A stretch of DNA of 64,000 nt, taken from a virus. The stretch is taken from positions 1 through 64,000 of the IMG/VR virus record IMGVR_UViG_3300005534_000001. One strand, 5' to 3'. Below are positions 16,024 through 24,633 of this stretch, in pieces. The stretch's first letter is position 1; every line of letters starts with the position of its first letter. Made by a program: the position numbers and the translations under genes. The notes beneath the pieces are model-generated. The model ran no database searches. It saw only the letters and a list, made by a program, of their open reading frames with translations, and was not told the origin of the DNA.

Positions 16024-16319
16024 CAGGAAATCCCTTCCACATCGCAGCAAGTCATTTCTTTTGAACTTTTATGAATAACAGTGTTTACGCGCTTATCGAA
16101 TTTATTAAATTTAACCCGCTTACGCGTAACCGTGTATCCAGTTCTCAGCAGTTCATCCAAACTGTAAACTGTGTAGCAACGGCGAGTCCAAGAGCAGTGC
16201 TTAATGGCGAACGATACCCATACTTTCTTCGGATCATCGCTAGCAATATGCACGGCTCTGGCAATACGGAGAAGCCCTGCTGGCGATTTAATTAGTTGGC
16301 CGACCCTAGGAATAATCAT
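16023..16319 (-). CDS. Hypothetical protein
   Basis: 98 aa from ATG 16319 with AAAGG five bases upstream. The N-terminal IPRVGQLIKSPAGLLRIARAV suggests a small beta-barrel; KHCSWTRRCYTVYSLDELL follows. No family recognised. Confidence 0.55.
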   Translation of the reverse strand: MIIPRVGQLIKSPAGLLRIARAVHIASDDPKKVWVSFAIKHCSWTRRCYTVYSLDELLRTGYTVTRKRVKFNKFDKRVNTVIHKSSKEMTCCDVEGIS

Positions 16320-16489
16320 TGGCACCTTTCTGCCAAAAGCAACTGATGCTTATCGTGCGAATCAATCAGCAATAAAGCCATGCCGATGCTAGGCTGAGTC
16401 CGGTAAAAGCCCGTGTCATTCCACGGGAGTTTCCCGGTTATAAGGATCTCCAATAGGAGTTGTCGGCAGTATTCGAGAGTGTAATTCAT
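16316..16489 (-). CDS. Small hypothetical protein
   Basis: 57 aa, Leu-rich helices (CRQLLLEILITG, GMALLLIDSHD). Coupled by ATGA at both ends, which supports its reality. Confidence 0.6.
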   Translation of the reverse strand: MNYTLEYCRQLLLEILITGKLPWNDTGFYRTQPSIGMALLLIDSHDKHQLLLAERCQ

Positions 16490-16758
16490 GCAACAAATCC
16501 ATTCAGCAGATTACGGAAACGCTGCAATTCGTGGCTTAGTTTCCATCTCTGCGTCACATAGTAAGCGACCTCAGAATCCAACAAGGGAATTAGTTCTCCC
16601 TTGCTGCATGAAAGGCATTCAGGCTTTGGATTGGCAGCATATGGGAAGCGGTCTGGTATCATCCACTGAGCGTTGCCGCATTCTACGCAGAGACGCATAC
16701 CAGAAAAGCAGGCTGTATCGCCAATTACTTCGACAGACTTTGCTGTGAATTGGGCCAT
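16486..16758 (-). CDS. Zinc-ribbon-like hypothetical protein
   Basis: 90 aa. CVECGNAQW and CLSCSKGE form two knuckles about 22 residues apart, then a helix with RWKLSHELQRFRNLLN. GGAGGAG lies just upstream of the ATG. Confidence 0.6.
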   Translation of the reverse strand: MAQFTAKSVEVIGDTACFSGMRLCVECGNAQWMIPDRFPYAANPKPECLSCSKGELIPLLDSEVAYYVTQRWKLSHELQRFRNLLNGFVA

Positions 16759-16791
16759 TACTCCTCCTTCGCTTCTTTCAATCTCTTCGCT

Positions 16792-17937
16792 TTACTTGTC
16801 GAAACCCAATGGCATTCCCTGCACGGAACTCTGCTCTGTCGATTGTTTCTTGGATGTGGGCCTTCCTTGCTTGTTCGAAGGTAATTGTGCTTGCCCTTCG
16901 TCCTTTGGTGCTTGAGTTTGGGCTGTCTCCTGCACCGGATGAGGGTCCACGGTAACGCTTGTTCCTTCAAATTCAAAGGTTACAGGCTCACCATCTAGAT
17001 TGGCCTTGGCCTGGGCTGCTTGCTTCAGATTGGCGAATAGGGATTGTTCGGGCTGTGGTTCTGGGTTTGTGGCCGTAACTGCTGGAGTCTCATCCTTCTT
17101 GGCGTACTTCTCCGCAATCTTATCAATCTTTTCGTTTGTGACTGCCGTTGCCTTATTGGACTTGACATGGTTTTCCACGTTCTCGAAGATGTCCTGAACG
17201 GAAGACTCGCCTTCTTTCAAGGCATTCAGGAACCCATTGAGAATTACCAGATGGTCAATTCCGATATCATCCTTGCCGCCAAGGCCCAAGGTCTTATAGA
17301 TCATGTCGGGAGTCACGCCATAGATTACAAAGGCTTGCAATGCTGATTCCCGCCTGTTTACCAGCGTCTTGAAGTCTCCAGCCACTACTTTCCTTGCCGC
17401 CTCATAGATTGGCTTCCACAGGGCCTTGGGGATGCCCTTAAGCACGGCATTGCGAAGGGCAATGGACGAGGCCGCGTTGCTGGTCGTGCCGATCATGTCA
17501 GAGGAGTATCGCTTGCCGGCTGCATTGGTGATTCGCCGCTTGACCTCGTAACTAATTGCCACGTTCTTTTCAAGGTCAAAAAATAGACCTTGCGAAGTGA
17601 CAAAATCGTTATCCTCGCCGATGACCCTTGCCCCGGCTCGGCTGTTTCCCCAAGCATAAATCAGGATTTCAGCGAATCGGGCACTTGGGCCTTCGATGAC
17701 CTTGCCAGCCCTTGGCAAAGCATAAATGCACTCACCGGCTGTTGCTTCGTCCAATGTCGCAAGGTTCAGAGCTTCATCCTTGAACTTTTTGACGCTGCGT
17801 GGATAGCGTTTGCTAGTGGCAATCTGTTGTGAAATTTCGCTTTTGTTGAGGGCGGCCAGAGAACTGATATCAACCTGCTCTGGTTCATCTTGCATGATTT
17901 CGCCCTCTACTGGTTCGTAGGTGTGATCGTTTGGCAT
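16792..17937 (-). CDS. Putative recombination (single-strand annealing type) protein
   Basis: 381 aa. Residues 60-230 carry conserved blocks I recall from a phage family beside YqaJ exonucleases: ALPRAGKVIEGPSARFAEI, AWGNSRAGARVIGED, FFDLEKNVAISYEVKRRI, MIGTTSNAASSIALRNAVLKGIP. The C-terminal third is a charged, Pro/Gln-rich tail. It lies with the Rad50-like ATPase and the exonuclease, matching the usual exonuclease plus annealing-protein pair. It is not a recognisable RecT, Erf or Red-beta by eye, so the function is from context. Confidence 0.6.
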   Translation of the reverse strand: MPNDHTYEPVEGEIMQDEPEQVDISSLAALNKSEISQQIATSKRYPRSVKKFKDEALNLATLDEATAGECIYALPRAGKVIEGPSARFAEILIYAWGNSRAGARVIGEDNDFVTSQGLFFDLEKNVAISYEVKRRITNAAGKRYSSDMIGTTSNAASSIALRNAVLKGIPKALWKPIYEAARKVVAGDFKTLVNRRESALQAFVIYGVTPDMIYKTLGLGGKDDIGIDHLVILNGFLNALKEGESSVQDIFENVENHVKSNKATAVTNEKIDKIAEKYAKKDETPAVTATNPEPQPEQSLFANLKQAAQAKANLDGEPVTFEFEGTSVTVDPHPVQETAQTQAPKDEGQAQLPSNKQGRPTSKKQSTEQSSVQGMPLGFDK

Positions 17938-17953
17938 ATTGTCAATCCTCTTT

Positions 17954-18190
17954 TCAGAATCCGTAATTCATACCCGCGTTAAATTCCTTCGCCTTGGCAA
18001 TGCACCGATGGCAAAGTCTCCGCCGGTTTTTCTTTGACCATCTCGTAACAGGCCAATCAGATCGGCATTCAATTTCAGCGTCTTCATCCTGAGAAACGGG
18101 ATTGCCGCAGAGAGTGACCATCTCTTCTTGGCGCAAGTGCATGAGCGTCCGATGCCCGTTGCTGCCGTTCCATGAAACTGCCTCAATCAT
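17954..18190 (-). CDS. Small zinc-type hypothetical protein
   Basis: 78 aa with CGNPVSQ, ECRSDW and a final CHRCIAKAKEF. Coupled to the ATPase gene upstream by ATGA. May be an accessory to the recombination proteins on both sides. Confidence 0.55.
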   Translation of the reverse strand: MIEAVSWNGSNGHRTLMHLRQEEMVTLCGNPVSQDEDAEIECRSDWPVTRWSKKNRRRLCHRCIAKAKEFNAGMNYGF

Positions 18191-19491
18191 TTCGGCTCAT
18201 CCTTCCGTCCTGACACATAACCATCCTCGATCAACACTCCTACCTTGGTGCTGGTCGCTACTTTCTCAAGCCAAATCTGATAACCATTGGCTTTCACCAA
18301 ATTGGTGAGAATGGCCATTGAGTCATCGTCAATAAGCGAAGCATCCCGAACGAGCAAGACTTTGATCTTGGGATTGCTGGCCATTGCGATAGCGCAGGAG
18401 ACGCGGATCTTTTCGGCTTGGCTGGCCTGCTCAAGCGGAATGTCATTGAACAGGACTACATCATCACCAAAGACCAAGCCATCAACCGGCATCTTGGCTT
18501 CTTGGATGGCCTTCACTCGCTGGTCAGTCCGCGATTCCATTGCTTTGGTGAGTGCATCGGCATGGCCTTGGAGCATGTCGCGGTTCTGTACGACGGCATT
18601 GCGCTTATGATGGCGTTCAATGGCAGCATTCAGGATGTTTGCATCCTCTACCTGTTTGTGGATGTTGGCAATGTCAACCGTAGAACCAAAGTCGGGTACC
18701 GGCTCTTGCAGTTGTGCTTCCAGTGACTTTATTTGGCCTAAATGAATTTCGACTTCACCGCTCAACTTGGCTGCCTCATCAAGTAACCGCTGGGTGCGTT
18801 TGCGTTTATCGGTTACATCTTTCTCAATGGTAAGTTTTTGCTCTGCTTTGGATGATTGCTGGTTCTCCCAGTCTCGTATCTTCTCGGCAATTGTGACATT
18901 GTGCTTGCTGGCCTCTGTCATCTGAGTAAGAAGCCCAGAGGTATCAACCGGGACAAAGGATTCCAATTGCTCAACTGGCATCGCCTCAATCTGAGCGGTC
19001 AGAGTCTTTACTTGCCGATTGACTTCTGTGCGCTTGGTGTAGTCTGTCTCATTATCTTTCTGGAGCCTGTCCACGTCCACAGAAAGAGGAACCAGTTTCC
19101 GCAATTCCTTGAATTGTTCGGGCGCTTTCATCCGAGTGAATGCCAGAGGATCAAACGATATTGCACCTAGCAGCTTGTCCAGCACGGCTTGAGGGCTTGG
19201 ATACCTCGCTCCTTCCGCATTCTCAACTGTGAGAGTGCCGCCCTTCGGTGTGATCGTCCGCTTGACAATCAGTTCGCCAAGGTCTAAGCGAATGACTGCC
19301 TTATCCGCGCCTTTGCGAATAGGCTCTGCCTGAATATGCTCTGCCCCTTCCAATGCCCACCATATGCTATCGAGCACGGAAGTTTTTCCGTGGCCGTTTT
19401 TGCCGACAATCTCAACGATGTCGCCTTGGGGTGTGATATGGACAGCTACCAGTTTCTTTACGTTCTCAGCTTGCAAACTTATGATCTTCAT
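18187..19491 (-). CDS. Rad50/RecF/SMC-like ABC ATPase
   Basis: 434 aa. The N-terminus folds as an ABC-type head: Walker A GKNGHGKTS at about 30-38, then a charged coiled-coil region (roughly 150-330, with the hinge region short), and a C-terminal head with an LEQASQAEKIRVSCAIAMA signature-like segment and KVLLVRDASLID Walker B region. It has only a short coiled-coil compared with Rad50 or SMC. It lies between the exonuclease and annealing genes and probably manages DNA ends with them. Confidence 0.8.
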   Translation of the reverse strand: MKIISLQAENVKKLVAVHITPQGDIVEIVGKNGHGKTSVLDSIWWALEGAEHIQAEPIRKGADKAVIRLDLGELIVKRTITPKGGTLTVENAEGARYPSPQAVLDKLLGAISFDPLAFTRMKAPEQFKELRKLVPLSVDVDRLQKDNETDYTKRTEVNRQVKTLTAQIEAMPVEQLESFVPVDTSGLLTQMTEASKHNVTIAEKIRDWENQQSSKAEQKLTIEKDVTDKRKRTQRLLDEAAKLSGEVEIHLGQIKSLEAQLQEPVPDFGSTVDIANIHKQVEDANILNAAIERHHKRNAVVQNRDMLQGHADALTKAMESRTDQRVKAIQEAKMPVDGLVFGDDVVLFNDIPLEQASQAEKIRVSCAIAMASNPKIKVLLVRDASLIDDDSMAILTNLVKANGYQIWLEKVATSTKVGVLIEDGYVSGRKDEPK

Positions 19492-19500
19492 GGTTTCCTC

Positions 19501-20661
19501 TTACAAATATTTGACTACAAACGGCTGTCTTGGCGTACCGGGCTTCTTGTATTTCTTGTCCAAATGGTCGGACTTCGGATGCTCTTTCTGGAAATCGGCT
19601 TCTAGTGCCGCAAACTCTTCAGGTTGCCCACCCTTCAGCCATTCAACAAAATGAAGTATCCGGCCAATCGTTCCACCTTCGGCTTCGAGGGCTTTGCCAT
19701 CCCAGGACATCGGCGGCTTACCTTTGACCCATGAGACCCTAGCGCCCATGCTAGGTACTTCCAATTTGCCGATATTTTTCTCGGTCATCCGCTCTTTGAT
19801 GACGTTCTCAATCTGCTCTTCTGTAAATTGGAGTTTGTCAATCTCTTCCCGAATCTCTTTCAGGTCAGACAGGACTTGGTAAAACGAATCATCGGAAACG
19901 TACTCCGTGTCCGGCTTCTCTCCTGCCATTGCCATTAGAGCTACAGCACCCAGGCATGAGCGTCTGTACTGGCAACCATGGCAACGCTTGTTACCGTCCT
20001 TGAATTCTGGTTTATCGGGCAATGGCAAACTCGGATTGGTTACCAGTGGCCAGAAGTTCTCAGCACGGCGTTGGATCTCAACAATCAGAATCGAATTGGC
20101 TGTGAATGCATAGGTGATCATCTGGAAACTGCTCATGTCCATGATCGCCATTACGCCCCATTTGTAGCCCCTTGCTCCGATACCGTGTTGAACTTGGGCA
20201 ACGTAATCGAATGGAATGCCGGACTTGATTACTGAGGCAAAGGCCCACTGGTTCGCACTCTTGCACTCCAAATAGCCAGGACCACAGGCACCCTCCAATT
20301 TCAGATCAGGCCAATGAACCAAAATCTCTTCTGTGGTCACAGACACAATTTGCCTGTCCATGTTCACGCCGATGAACGGCTTATCGGCCATGACAAACGT
20401 AGGAGTTCGGCGCACTTTCATTCCAAACATACGGCTGAATTTGTCGGCAATGATGTCCTCGACTTCGTTCCCGCGCTCCAGCATGTCCTTCTCTTTTTGG
20501 GTGCGCTCGTAATCTGGAGTGATGCCACGCTTGATGTAAGTGAGACGGCGCGGACACCCGTATTGGCTTTCTTCGGGGAAAAGGCTGGCTGCCTCAGATC
20601 CTCCCACGAAGCCCTTTCGTCGCTCAAGGAATAATTGCCGTTCTGCTGTTTCGGTTGGCAT
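19501..20661 (-). CDS. YqaJ-type PD-(D/E)XK exonuclease, possible Fe-S cluster
   Basis: 386 aa. The lambda-exonuclease/YqaJ pattern is in order: FVGGSEAASLF near 18-28, GNEVEDIIADKF near 64-75, the LECKSA catalytic block at 131-136 and QVQHGIGARGYKWG near 156-169. C36 (YGCPRR) together with C227, C230 and C236 (CHGC-x5-C) resembles the Cys set of Cas4/AddB-type nucleases with a 4Fe-4S cluster. It would resect double-strand ends for the annealing protein. Confidence 0.85.
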   Translation of the reverse strand: MPTETAERQLFLERRKGFVGGSEAASLFPEESQYGCPRRLTYIKRGITPDYERTQKEKDMLERGNEVEDIIADKFSRMFGMKVRRTPTFVMADKPFIGVNMDRQIVSVTTEEILVHWPDLKLEGACGPGYLECKSANQWAFASVIKSGIPFDYVAQVQHGIGARGYKWGVMAIMDMSSFQMITYAFTANSILIVEIQRRAENFWPLVTNPSLPLPDKPEFKDGNKRCHGCQYRRSCLGAVALMAMAGEKPDTEYVSDDSFYQVLSDLKEIREEIDKLQFTEEQIENVIKERMTEKNIGKLEVPSMGARVSWVKGKPPMSWDGKALEAEGGTIGRILHFVEWLKGGQPEEFAALEADFQKEHPKSDHLDKKYKKPGTPRQPFVVKYL

Positions 20662-20663
20662 TG

Positions 20664-21323
20664 CTATTCTCCTACCAGTTTTCTGAGTTCTCCGAGTGGG
20701 CCGCCAGAAGCACCATAAAACGCGATCACTGCCTTGGCTGCTTTGACAAGTTTTTCTACTCTGTCTTGTGCTTCTTGCTTGTGCTGGTGCATGGCTCTTG
20801 TAATTACGGCATGATCCCTAATTGTCGATTGCCGTCCTGTATCGCGCCCCTTGTCGAATGCCTGCTGGAGATTATCTGCTAGCCATTCGCCGACAATCCG
20901 AGAAATGTCTTCATGTTTGGTGTACTCGTAAATCAGCAACCGGCATTTTTCTTGCAGTTCGGCAGCGGTATACCACTTCATCGTCTTTGCCTCTGTGAAA
21001 GCATTTACCGCCTCAATGATCCTGTCCGCATTGGCTTCTGTGACTGATTCGCAGATGAGGTACCCGCCATAGTATTCAACATCGCCAGTACCATTGCAGC
21101 CGCCATCTATTGGAACATCTGCGACAACGCAATCCGGCCTAATGCCCTTGCGCCACGGCGTAGGAGTTGGCTGAGGTGTGGGCTTGGGGAAGAGCACATT
21201 CAATGCGGCCTGAGCTTTGAATATCCATGAGAATCGTATGCTTTCGCTGGCCACTGACCACGGTGAACGAATAACATTGGCTGGCTGCTCGTACATCTTT
21301 TGGGCGAGTTCTTCGGCTGTCAT
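20664..21323 (-). CDS. Hypothetical protein
   Basis: 219 aa. A Pro-rich linker (PKPTPQPTPTP) near residue 50 separates a helical N-terminus from a mixed domain; the C-terminus is helical and charged. No family recognised. Two bases upstream of the exonuclease. Confidence 0.6.
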   Translation of the reverse strand: MTAEELAQKMYEQPANVIRSPWSVASESIRFSWIFKAQAALNVLFPKPTPQPTPTPWRKGIRPDCVVADVPIDGGCNGTGDVEYYGGYLICESVTEANADRIIEAVNAFTEAKTMKWYTAAELQEKCRLLIYEYTKHEDISRIVGEWLADNLQQAFDKGRDTGRQSTIRDHAVITRAMHQHKQEAQDRVEKLVKAAKAVIAFYGASGGPLGELRKLVGE

Positions 21324-21514
21324 CGGCTGCCCGCCCTTCTTTGCAGAGACTTGGCCTTCCGCAATTGGCGCTCATGCTTAGAGTGGATAGTTTTATTGCG
21401 CTGTGACTTTCGGTGAGAACGGACGGCCTGACGTGCCCACTGTTCAGGGGTAGGCGCGATATTTGAACGAATCGGGTTTATTCCAAAGAGGCTTGCCAGA
21501 AATCGGATGTTCAT
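21320..21514 (-). CDS. Small basic hypothetical protein
   Basis: 64 aa, strongly basic (SHRKSQRNKTIHSKHERQLRK), consistent with nucleic-acid binding. ATG 21514 overlaps the upstream TAA; its stop overlaps the next ATG. Confidence 0.55.
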   Translation of the reverse strand: MNIRFLASLFGINPIRSNIAPTPEQWARQAVRSHRKSQRNKTIHSKHERQLRKAKSLQRRAGSR

Positions 21515-21675
21515 TATTTGCCTTTGAGATCGTAAATGGTTTGCTGCATGGTCGCTCTCAGGATGTAAACGCGCATCGTTTGGCCGCGTAAATCAGCGGC
21601 TTTCTTAACTTTGTCTCGCTGGATTGCAGAGTCAAACCTGAGAGGGTAAACGTTGGATTGTGGCTTGGGTTTCAT
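21514..21675 (-). CDS. Ribbon-helix-helix-like DNA-binding protein
   Basis: 53 aa. A strand (NVYPLRFDSAIQRDKVKKAA) followed by DLRGQTMRVYILRATMQQTI matches the layout of Arc/MetJ-type ribbon-helix-helix repressors. It is the first gene after a near-consensus promoter that contains an inverted repeat, and its ATG lies ten bases from the -10 box with no ribosome site. It may repress its own promoter. The start at 21675 is preferred; an earlier one lies inside the promoter. Confidence 0.65.
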   Translation of the reverse strand: MKPKPQSNVYPLRFDSAIQRDKVKKAADLRGQTMRVYILRATMQQTIYDLKGK

Positions 21676-21685
21676 TGCAGATAAG

Positions 21686-21714
21686 AATATACAGACATGA
21701 TATTTAGATGTCAA
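21686..21714 (-). promoter_or_regulatory. Sigma70 promoter with operator-like repeat
   Basis: Minus strand TTGACA (6/6), 17-bp spacer, TATATT (5/6). GACAT-N9-ATGTC (21694-21712) lies between the two boxes, a likely repressor site. Serves the ribbon-helix-helix gene and the recombination module below it. Confidence 0.75.
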
Positions 21715-21725
21715 GATGTAAGTGC

Positions 21726-21761
21726 AAATAAAAACCGGCGAATCAAGCCCGACTCGCCGGT
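21726..21761 (-). terminator. Rho-independent terminator
   Basis: Minus strand: 8-bp stem ACCGGCGA/TCGCCGGT with a 12-nt loop, followed at once by TTTTATTTG. Ends the unit finishing with the gene at 21811-22203 just before the next promoter. Confidence 0.8.
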
Positions 21762-21810
21762 CATTCTCGCATTGAATATCCCGAGAGTAGATATATTCAG
21801 GCCAGATGTT

Positions 21811-22203
21811 TTAAGGCCAATCAAGCACAACATCGGTCGGCTGGAGCGGCTGAGTCCATCGCCACGAATTGGTACTGGTGATGATCTTCTCGTAGCCGTT
21901 ACCCTCCATGTTGGCAACGAGAATGCGTTCATCTCCAGTTGCGCGGTTTTTTACTTCTTCCAGCGTTTCGACTGTCCCGCCAAGGTAGTACATTGGACTC
22001 GTGTCGATAACGCTGGAATCAAGATCATCGTTGGAGCGCCCACGAGTCGTAAAGCGAAACCCGTAAGGCGTAGCTCCATGTCGTTCCTTGATTCCCTTAG
22101 CCAGCGTCTTAGCGGTTTCTACATCCCACGATTCGATTGGCTCAGTTGACGACTCAGCCACAAACGTTCCGGGGCTGTAAAAGGTTACAAAATGCTGTTG
22201 CAT
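21811..22203 (-). CDS. Conserved hypothetical protein of phages and bacteria
   Basis: 130 aa. Opens with FVTFYSPGTFVAESS, then IESWDVETAKTLAKGI, TPYGFRFTTR, YYLGGTVETLEEV and NMEGNGYEKI. I recall this order from a widespread uncharacterised family of about 130 residues. No catalytic residues can be proposed. Followed by a terminator. Confidence 0.75.
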   Translation of the reverse strand: MQQHFVTFYSPGTFVAESSTEPIESWDVETAKTLAKGIKERHGATPYGFRFTTRGRSNDDLDSSVIDTSPMYYLGGTVETLEEVKNRATGDERILVANMEGNGYEKIITSTNSWRWTQPLQPTDVVLDWP

Positions 22204-22206
22204 AGT

Positions 22207-22434
22207 TTATTCTCCGTTCGGTGGATTGCCGGTATCGCCTTCGCTCTTCTTGTTTGCAGATCCCTTTGGCCGGCCTCCGCGTTTCTTCTTTGGCGGCTCC
22301 GCCGGTTGACCGTCTACGATCTCAAGAAGAGTTTCGTTTACGGCGATGTCGAAGGCATGTATCGTATCATCGTCCTTCTCGTTTTCGATGATGAAGTTTG
22401 CCCGAAGGCGTTGAATTAATTCGCGTGTTGTCAT
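22207..22434 (-). CDS. Small protein with AT-hook-like tail
   Basis: 75 aa. Acidic helical N-terminus; the C-terminus holds KKKRGGRPKGSANKK, an AT-hook core (GRP) flanked by basic residues, for minor-groove binding. Coupled to the gene upstream by ATGA. Confidence 0.6.
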   Translation of the reverse strand: MTTRELIQRLRANFIIENEKDDDTIHAFDIAVNETLLEIVDGQPAEPPKKKRGGRPKGSANKKSEGDTGNPPNGE

Positions 22435-22988
22435 TTGTCTCCTCTGTAAGAATTGTATTCATTTTGTTTGTCTGTAACACTGCTTCTCTTTAGGCCCATG
22501 CATACCACTTTCCATGTGTCTCCGCCGAATATCAGCATGGCCCCTTCTCCGTTAGCCACGGTCTCAGCGCGGAACTTAAAATGAGTTGCATTAATGTTGT
22601 GCAGGAATCTGAAGAGCAAACTGCGGTCTACCGTATGACCAAATACAAATGATATTTCCATGTCATCCTCGTCTGTGCGCTTGCAGATGTGATCCACTTC
22701 GCAATGTTCGCAATGGCGTTGAATAGTCTGCAACCACCTCTTAAACGGCTCCATTTTATATTCTTGTTCCCCAAGCGCGGCCTCAATATACTTCCGTACA
22801 GCCTTGATACCGCGCTGGTCTTCTTCGATCCTGGAGTTGTCTTGTATTGCAACTAGCGAGTTGCCATCGGTCGCAACAACGAAAAGCCCACTGCGGAATG
22901 GATTCGCCGTAAACGGATTGCGCGCGGTCATGGAAATATCTTCAGAGCACAGATCACTCATCCATTCGATACTAGAGTTAAGAGGCAT
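22431..22988 (-). CDS. Hypothetical protein
   Basis: 185 aa. An early FRSGLFVVATDGNSLVAI segment resembles the start of the beta-clamp-like strand in some phage proteins, and CEHCEVDHIC in the middle suggests a zinc site. The clamp idea is weak. Internal ATGs at residues 10 and 20 are possible starts. Confidence 0.55.
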   Translation of the reverse strand: MPLNSSIEWMSDLCSEDISMTARNPFTANPFRSGLFVVATDGNSLVAIQDNSRIEEDQRGIKAVRKYIEAALGEQEYKMEPFKRWLQTIQRHCEHCEVDHICKRTDEDDMEISFVFGHTVDRSLLFRFLHNINATHFKFRAETVANGEGAMLIFGGDTWKVVCMGLKRSSVTDKQNEYNSYRGDK

Positions 22989-23013
22989 AGATGTTTATCC
23001 TTCCGCGTAGAAA

Positions 23014-23376
23014 TTATTTGATCAGGTCGGAAAGCTCCGAAAAGTAGATCTCGATATCACTAAATCCCGAGGAGTGCCCATGCTCATAAGCGATGTAGTA
23101 GGCTTTCTCAAACTTCGGATTGCCTGTTACGCCGTACTCTTCACCGAGTAGGCGCTTGAAAATATCTGTCTTGATGCAGTGGATTGATCCATTAATCTCT
23201 TGCCGTTCTCGCTTCAGCGCGCGATTGTGGTCTTTCAATTCTTCCTGTTTTTTACGGCTATCCTCATTCGGGAGTAACAGTCTGTTCGTTTCGATCGTGG
23301 CCGCAATCTTCAATAGACGCTCTTCTAGAGGCTTAACTTGGGGTGCCGCCAATTCATCAATCTGTTCGTAAACCAT
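23014..23376 (-). CDS. Coiled-coil hypothetical protein
   Basis: 120 aa from ATG 23376, preceded by AGGGTAAGG; a longer frame overlaps the next gene. Strong heptad region (residues 15-70: EERLLKIAATIETNRLLL ... ELKDHNRALKRERQEI) and a Tyr-rich C-terminus. No family recognised. Confidence 0.6.
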   Translation of the reverse strand: MVYEQIDELAAPQVKPLEERLLKIAATIETNRLLLPNEDSRKKQEELKDHNRALKRERQEINGSIHCIKTDIFKRLLGEEYGVTGNPKFEKAYYIAYEHGHSSGFSDIEIYFSELSDLIK

Positions 23377-23380
23377 TTCC

Positions 23381-23608
23381 TTACCCTTCCGCTGACATCT
23401 CAACGCCAGCAAGTTCTTCATCAATCTTCCCGAGTGCTTGCCAATTGAACGGAAACTCTTTTCCACATGAAAGGCACACTCGGTACGATATAGGCTTACC
23501 CTTCGCGGCTGGCCAGCATCTCGTAGCCCTACGTGTCTGATTCTGAAGCGTGAAGACGCGGGAGAGATTCGAATGTGAGCAGCCGAAGATAAGCATCAAG
23601 AGGCTCAC
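23381..23608 (-). CDS. Zinc-type conserved phage protein, GTG start
   Basis: 75 aa from GTG 23608, which overlaps the upstream stop (GTGA). CSHSNLSR near the N-terminus and RVCLSCGKEFPFNW near the C-terminus form a CxH ... CxxC pattern found in many small phage and bacterial proteins of unknown role. Confidence 0.65.
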   Translation of the reverse strand: MSLLMLIFGCSHSNLSRVFTLQNQTRRATRCWPAAKGKPISYRVCLSCGKEFPFNWQALGKIDEELAGVEMSAEG

Positions 23609-24006
23609 AGCGAGACCTCGGTAATCTCCGTGATTGGCGTTGTTGTAATCGTTGAATACTCGCCGACAAGTGAGAACTCCAAGTGCATCTCGCGTCCCAC
23701 ATACCCCATCTTCAGCATTGAGGTTCCCCAGGTAGAGCCATGGATATTGGCGCGAACAGGGACAGGGCACAAGCGCTGGTTGCCAGAAATCCAGAATTCA
23801 TTCTCGCCGCGTCTCTCAATAAAGTAGAGCGTGTTCTTTGTTTGGACTTTCAGCCCTTTGCCGACTGGCAGGACATTCCCTTTTGCCTTCGCTTCAGCGT
23901 GAGCAATTGAGGCGGACTCCTCGGGCATCTGAAGCCAGACTCCGCCATCTATTTCGCTCTTGGTAATCTTTGAGTTGATATCGTCGCTGAGATCTGGATG
24001 GTTCAT
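23605..24006 (-). CDS. Hypothetical protein
   Basis: 133 aa, beta-rich, no recognised motif. Ends with a Thr-rich stretch (STITTTPITEITEV). Confidence 0.6.
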   Translation of the reverse strand: MNHPDLSDDINSKITKSEIDGGVWLQMPEESASIAHAEAKAKGNVLPVGKGLKVQTKNTLYFIERRGENEFWISGNQRLCPVPVRANIHGSTWGTSMLKMGYVGREMHLEFSLVGEYSTITTTPITEITEVSL

Positions 24007-24017
24007 TTATTTTCCTT

Positions 24018-24185
24018 TCACCAGATGAAAAGTAAGCAGACTACAAAATAGCCAATACCGCTCTGTCCATGATTGAGATAGGCCCAGTACCCGCAAACCA
24101 AGGCAGCCGCAAACGTAGCAAGCCACTTACTCGTATATTTACTTCCACAGGTACATTGCCGTGGCTCTTCTTGGATGTCTGTCAT
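24018..24185 (-). CDS. Small membrane protein
   Basis: 55 aa from ATG 24185 (ATGA overlap). A CTCG pair in the soluble N-terminus and about 35 hydrophobic residues ending the chain (WLATFAAALVCGYWAYL, GIGYFVVCLLFIW), likely two membrane passes. Unusual for the early operon. Confidence 0.6.
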   Translation of the reverse strand: MTDIQEEPRQCTCGSKYTSKWLATFAAALVCGYWAYLNHGQSGIGYFVVCLLFIW

Positions 24186-24340
24186 GTCTTTCCTTTCGCG
24201 CATTTCACGCAGCGCATTTGCTTGATTGTCGGCTTACGCTTTGCCGGTTTCCAGACTTCATGCCCGCATTCCAATTGAATGCACCATACATTCTCGTTCA
24301 TTGGAGAGCGGTCAATTCGCGTTACGTTCTTGATGGACAT
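24182..24340 (-). CDS. Zinc-ribbon miniprotein
   Basis: 52 aa. CIQLECGHEVWKPAKRK and MRCVKCAKGK: knuckles typical of small phage zinc ribbons, with a basic linker. Coupled by ATGA to the membrane protein gene. Confidence 0.6.
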   Translation of the reverse strand: MSIKNVTRIDRSPMNENVWCIQLECGHEVWKPAKRKPTIKQMRCVKCAKGKT

Positions 24341-24393
24341 TGGCCTCGCGCTTTCTTGATAACTGCCTTGGCATCAATTAATCTCTCGGACAA

Positions 24394-24633
24394 TCATTCG
24401 GGAATATCCCGTCCATCAGTAGCCGACTCTACGATGGCCTCTAGGGATGCCAGCAAGGCAACTGTATACCGCTCATCCAAATCCGAAGCGTCAACCGGCT
24501 CCATCTGCTCATCAATCACTAGAGCGGCAGACCGTATCTGCTCTTCTCTGTGTACCATGATTTGACGAAATGGATAAAGAACAATCTCGGCTGCGACTAG
24601 TGCCTCTTCGCTGGGCTGTTTGGTTTCGCTCAT
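24394..24633 (-). CDS. Small acidic hypothetical protein
   Basis: 79 aa from ATG 24633 (ATGA). Helical (SEEALVAAEIVLYPFRQIM), no motif recognised. Confidence 0.55.
   Translation of the reverse strand: MSETKQPSEEALVAAEIVLYPFRQIMVHREEQIRSAALVIDEQMEPVDASDLDERYTVALLASLEAIVESATDGRDIPE

Noticed and set aside
16758-16976. Minus-strand 72-codon frame
   Set aside because: Mostly overlaps the end of the annealing-type gene; no ribosome site.
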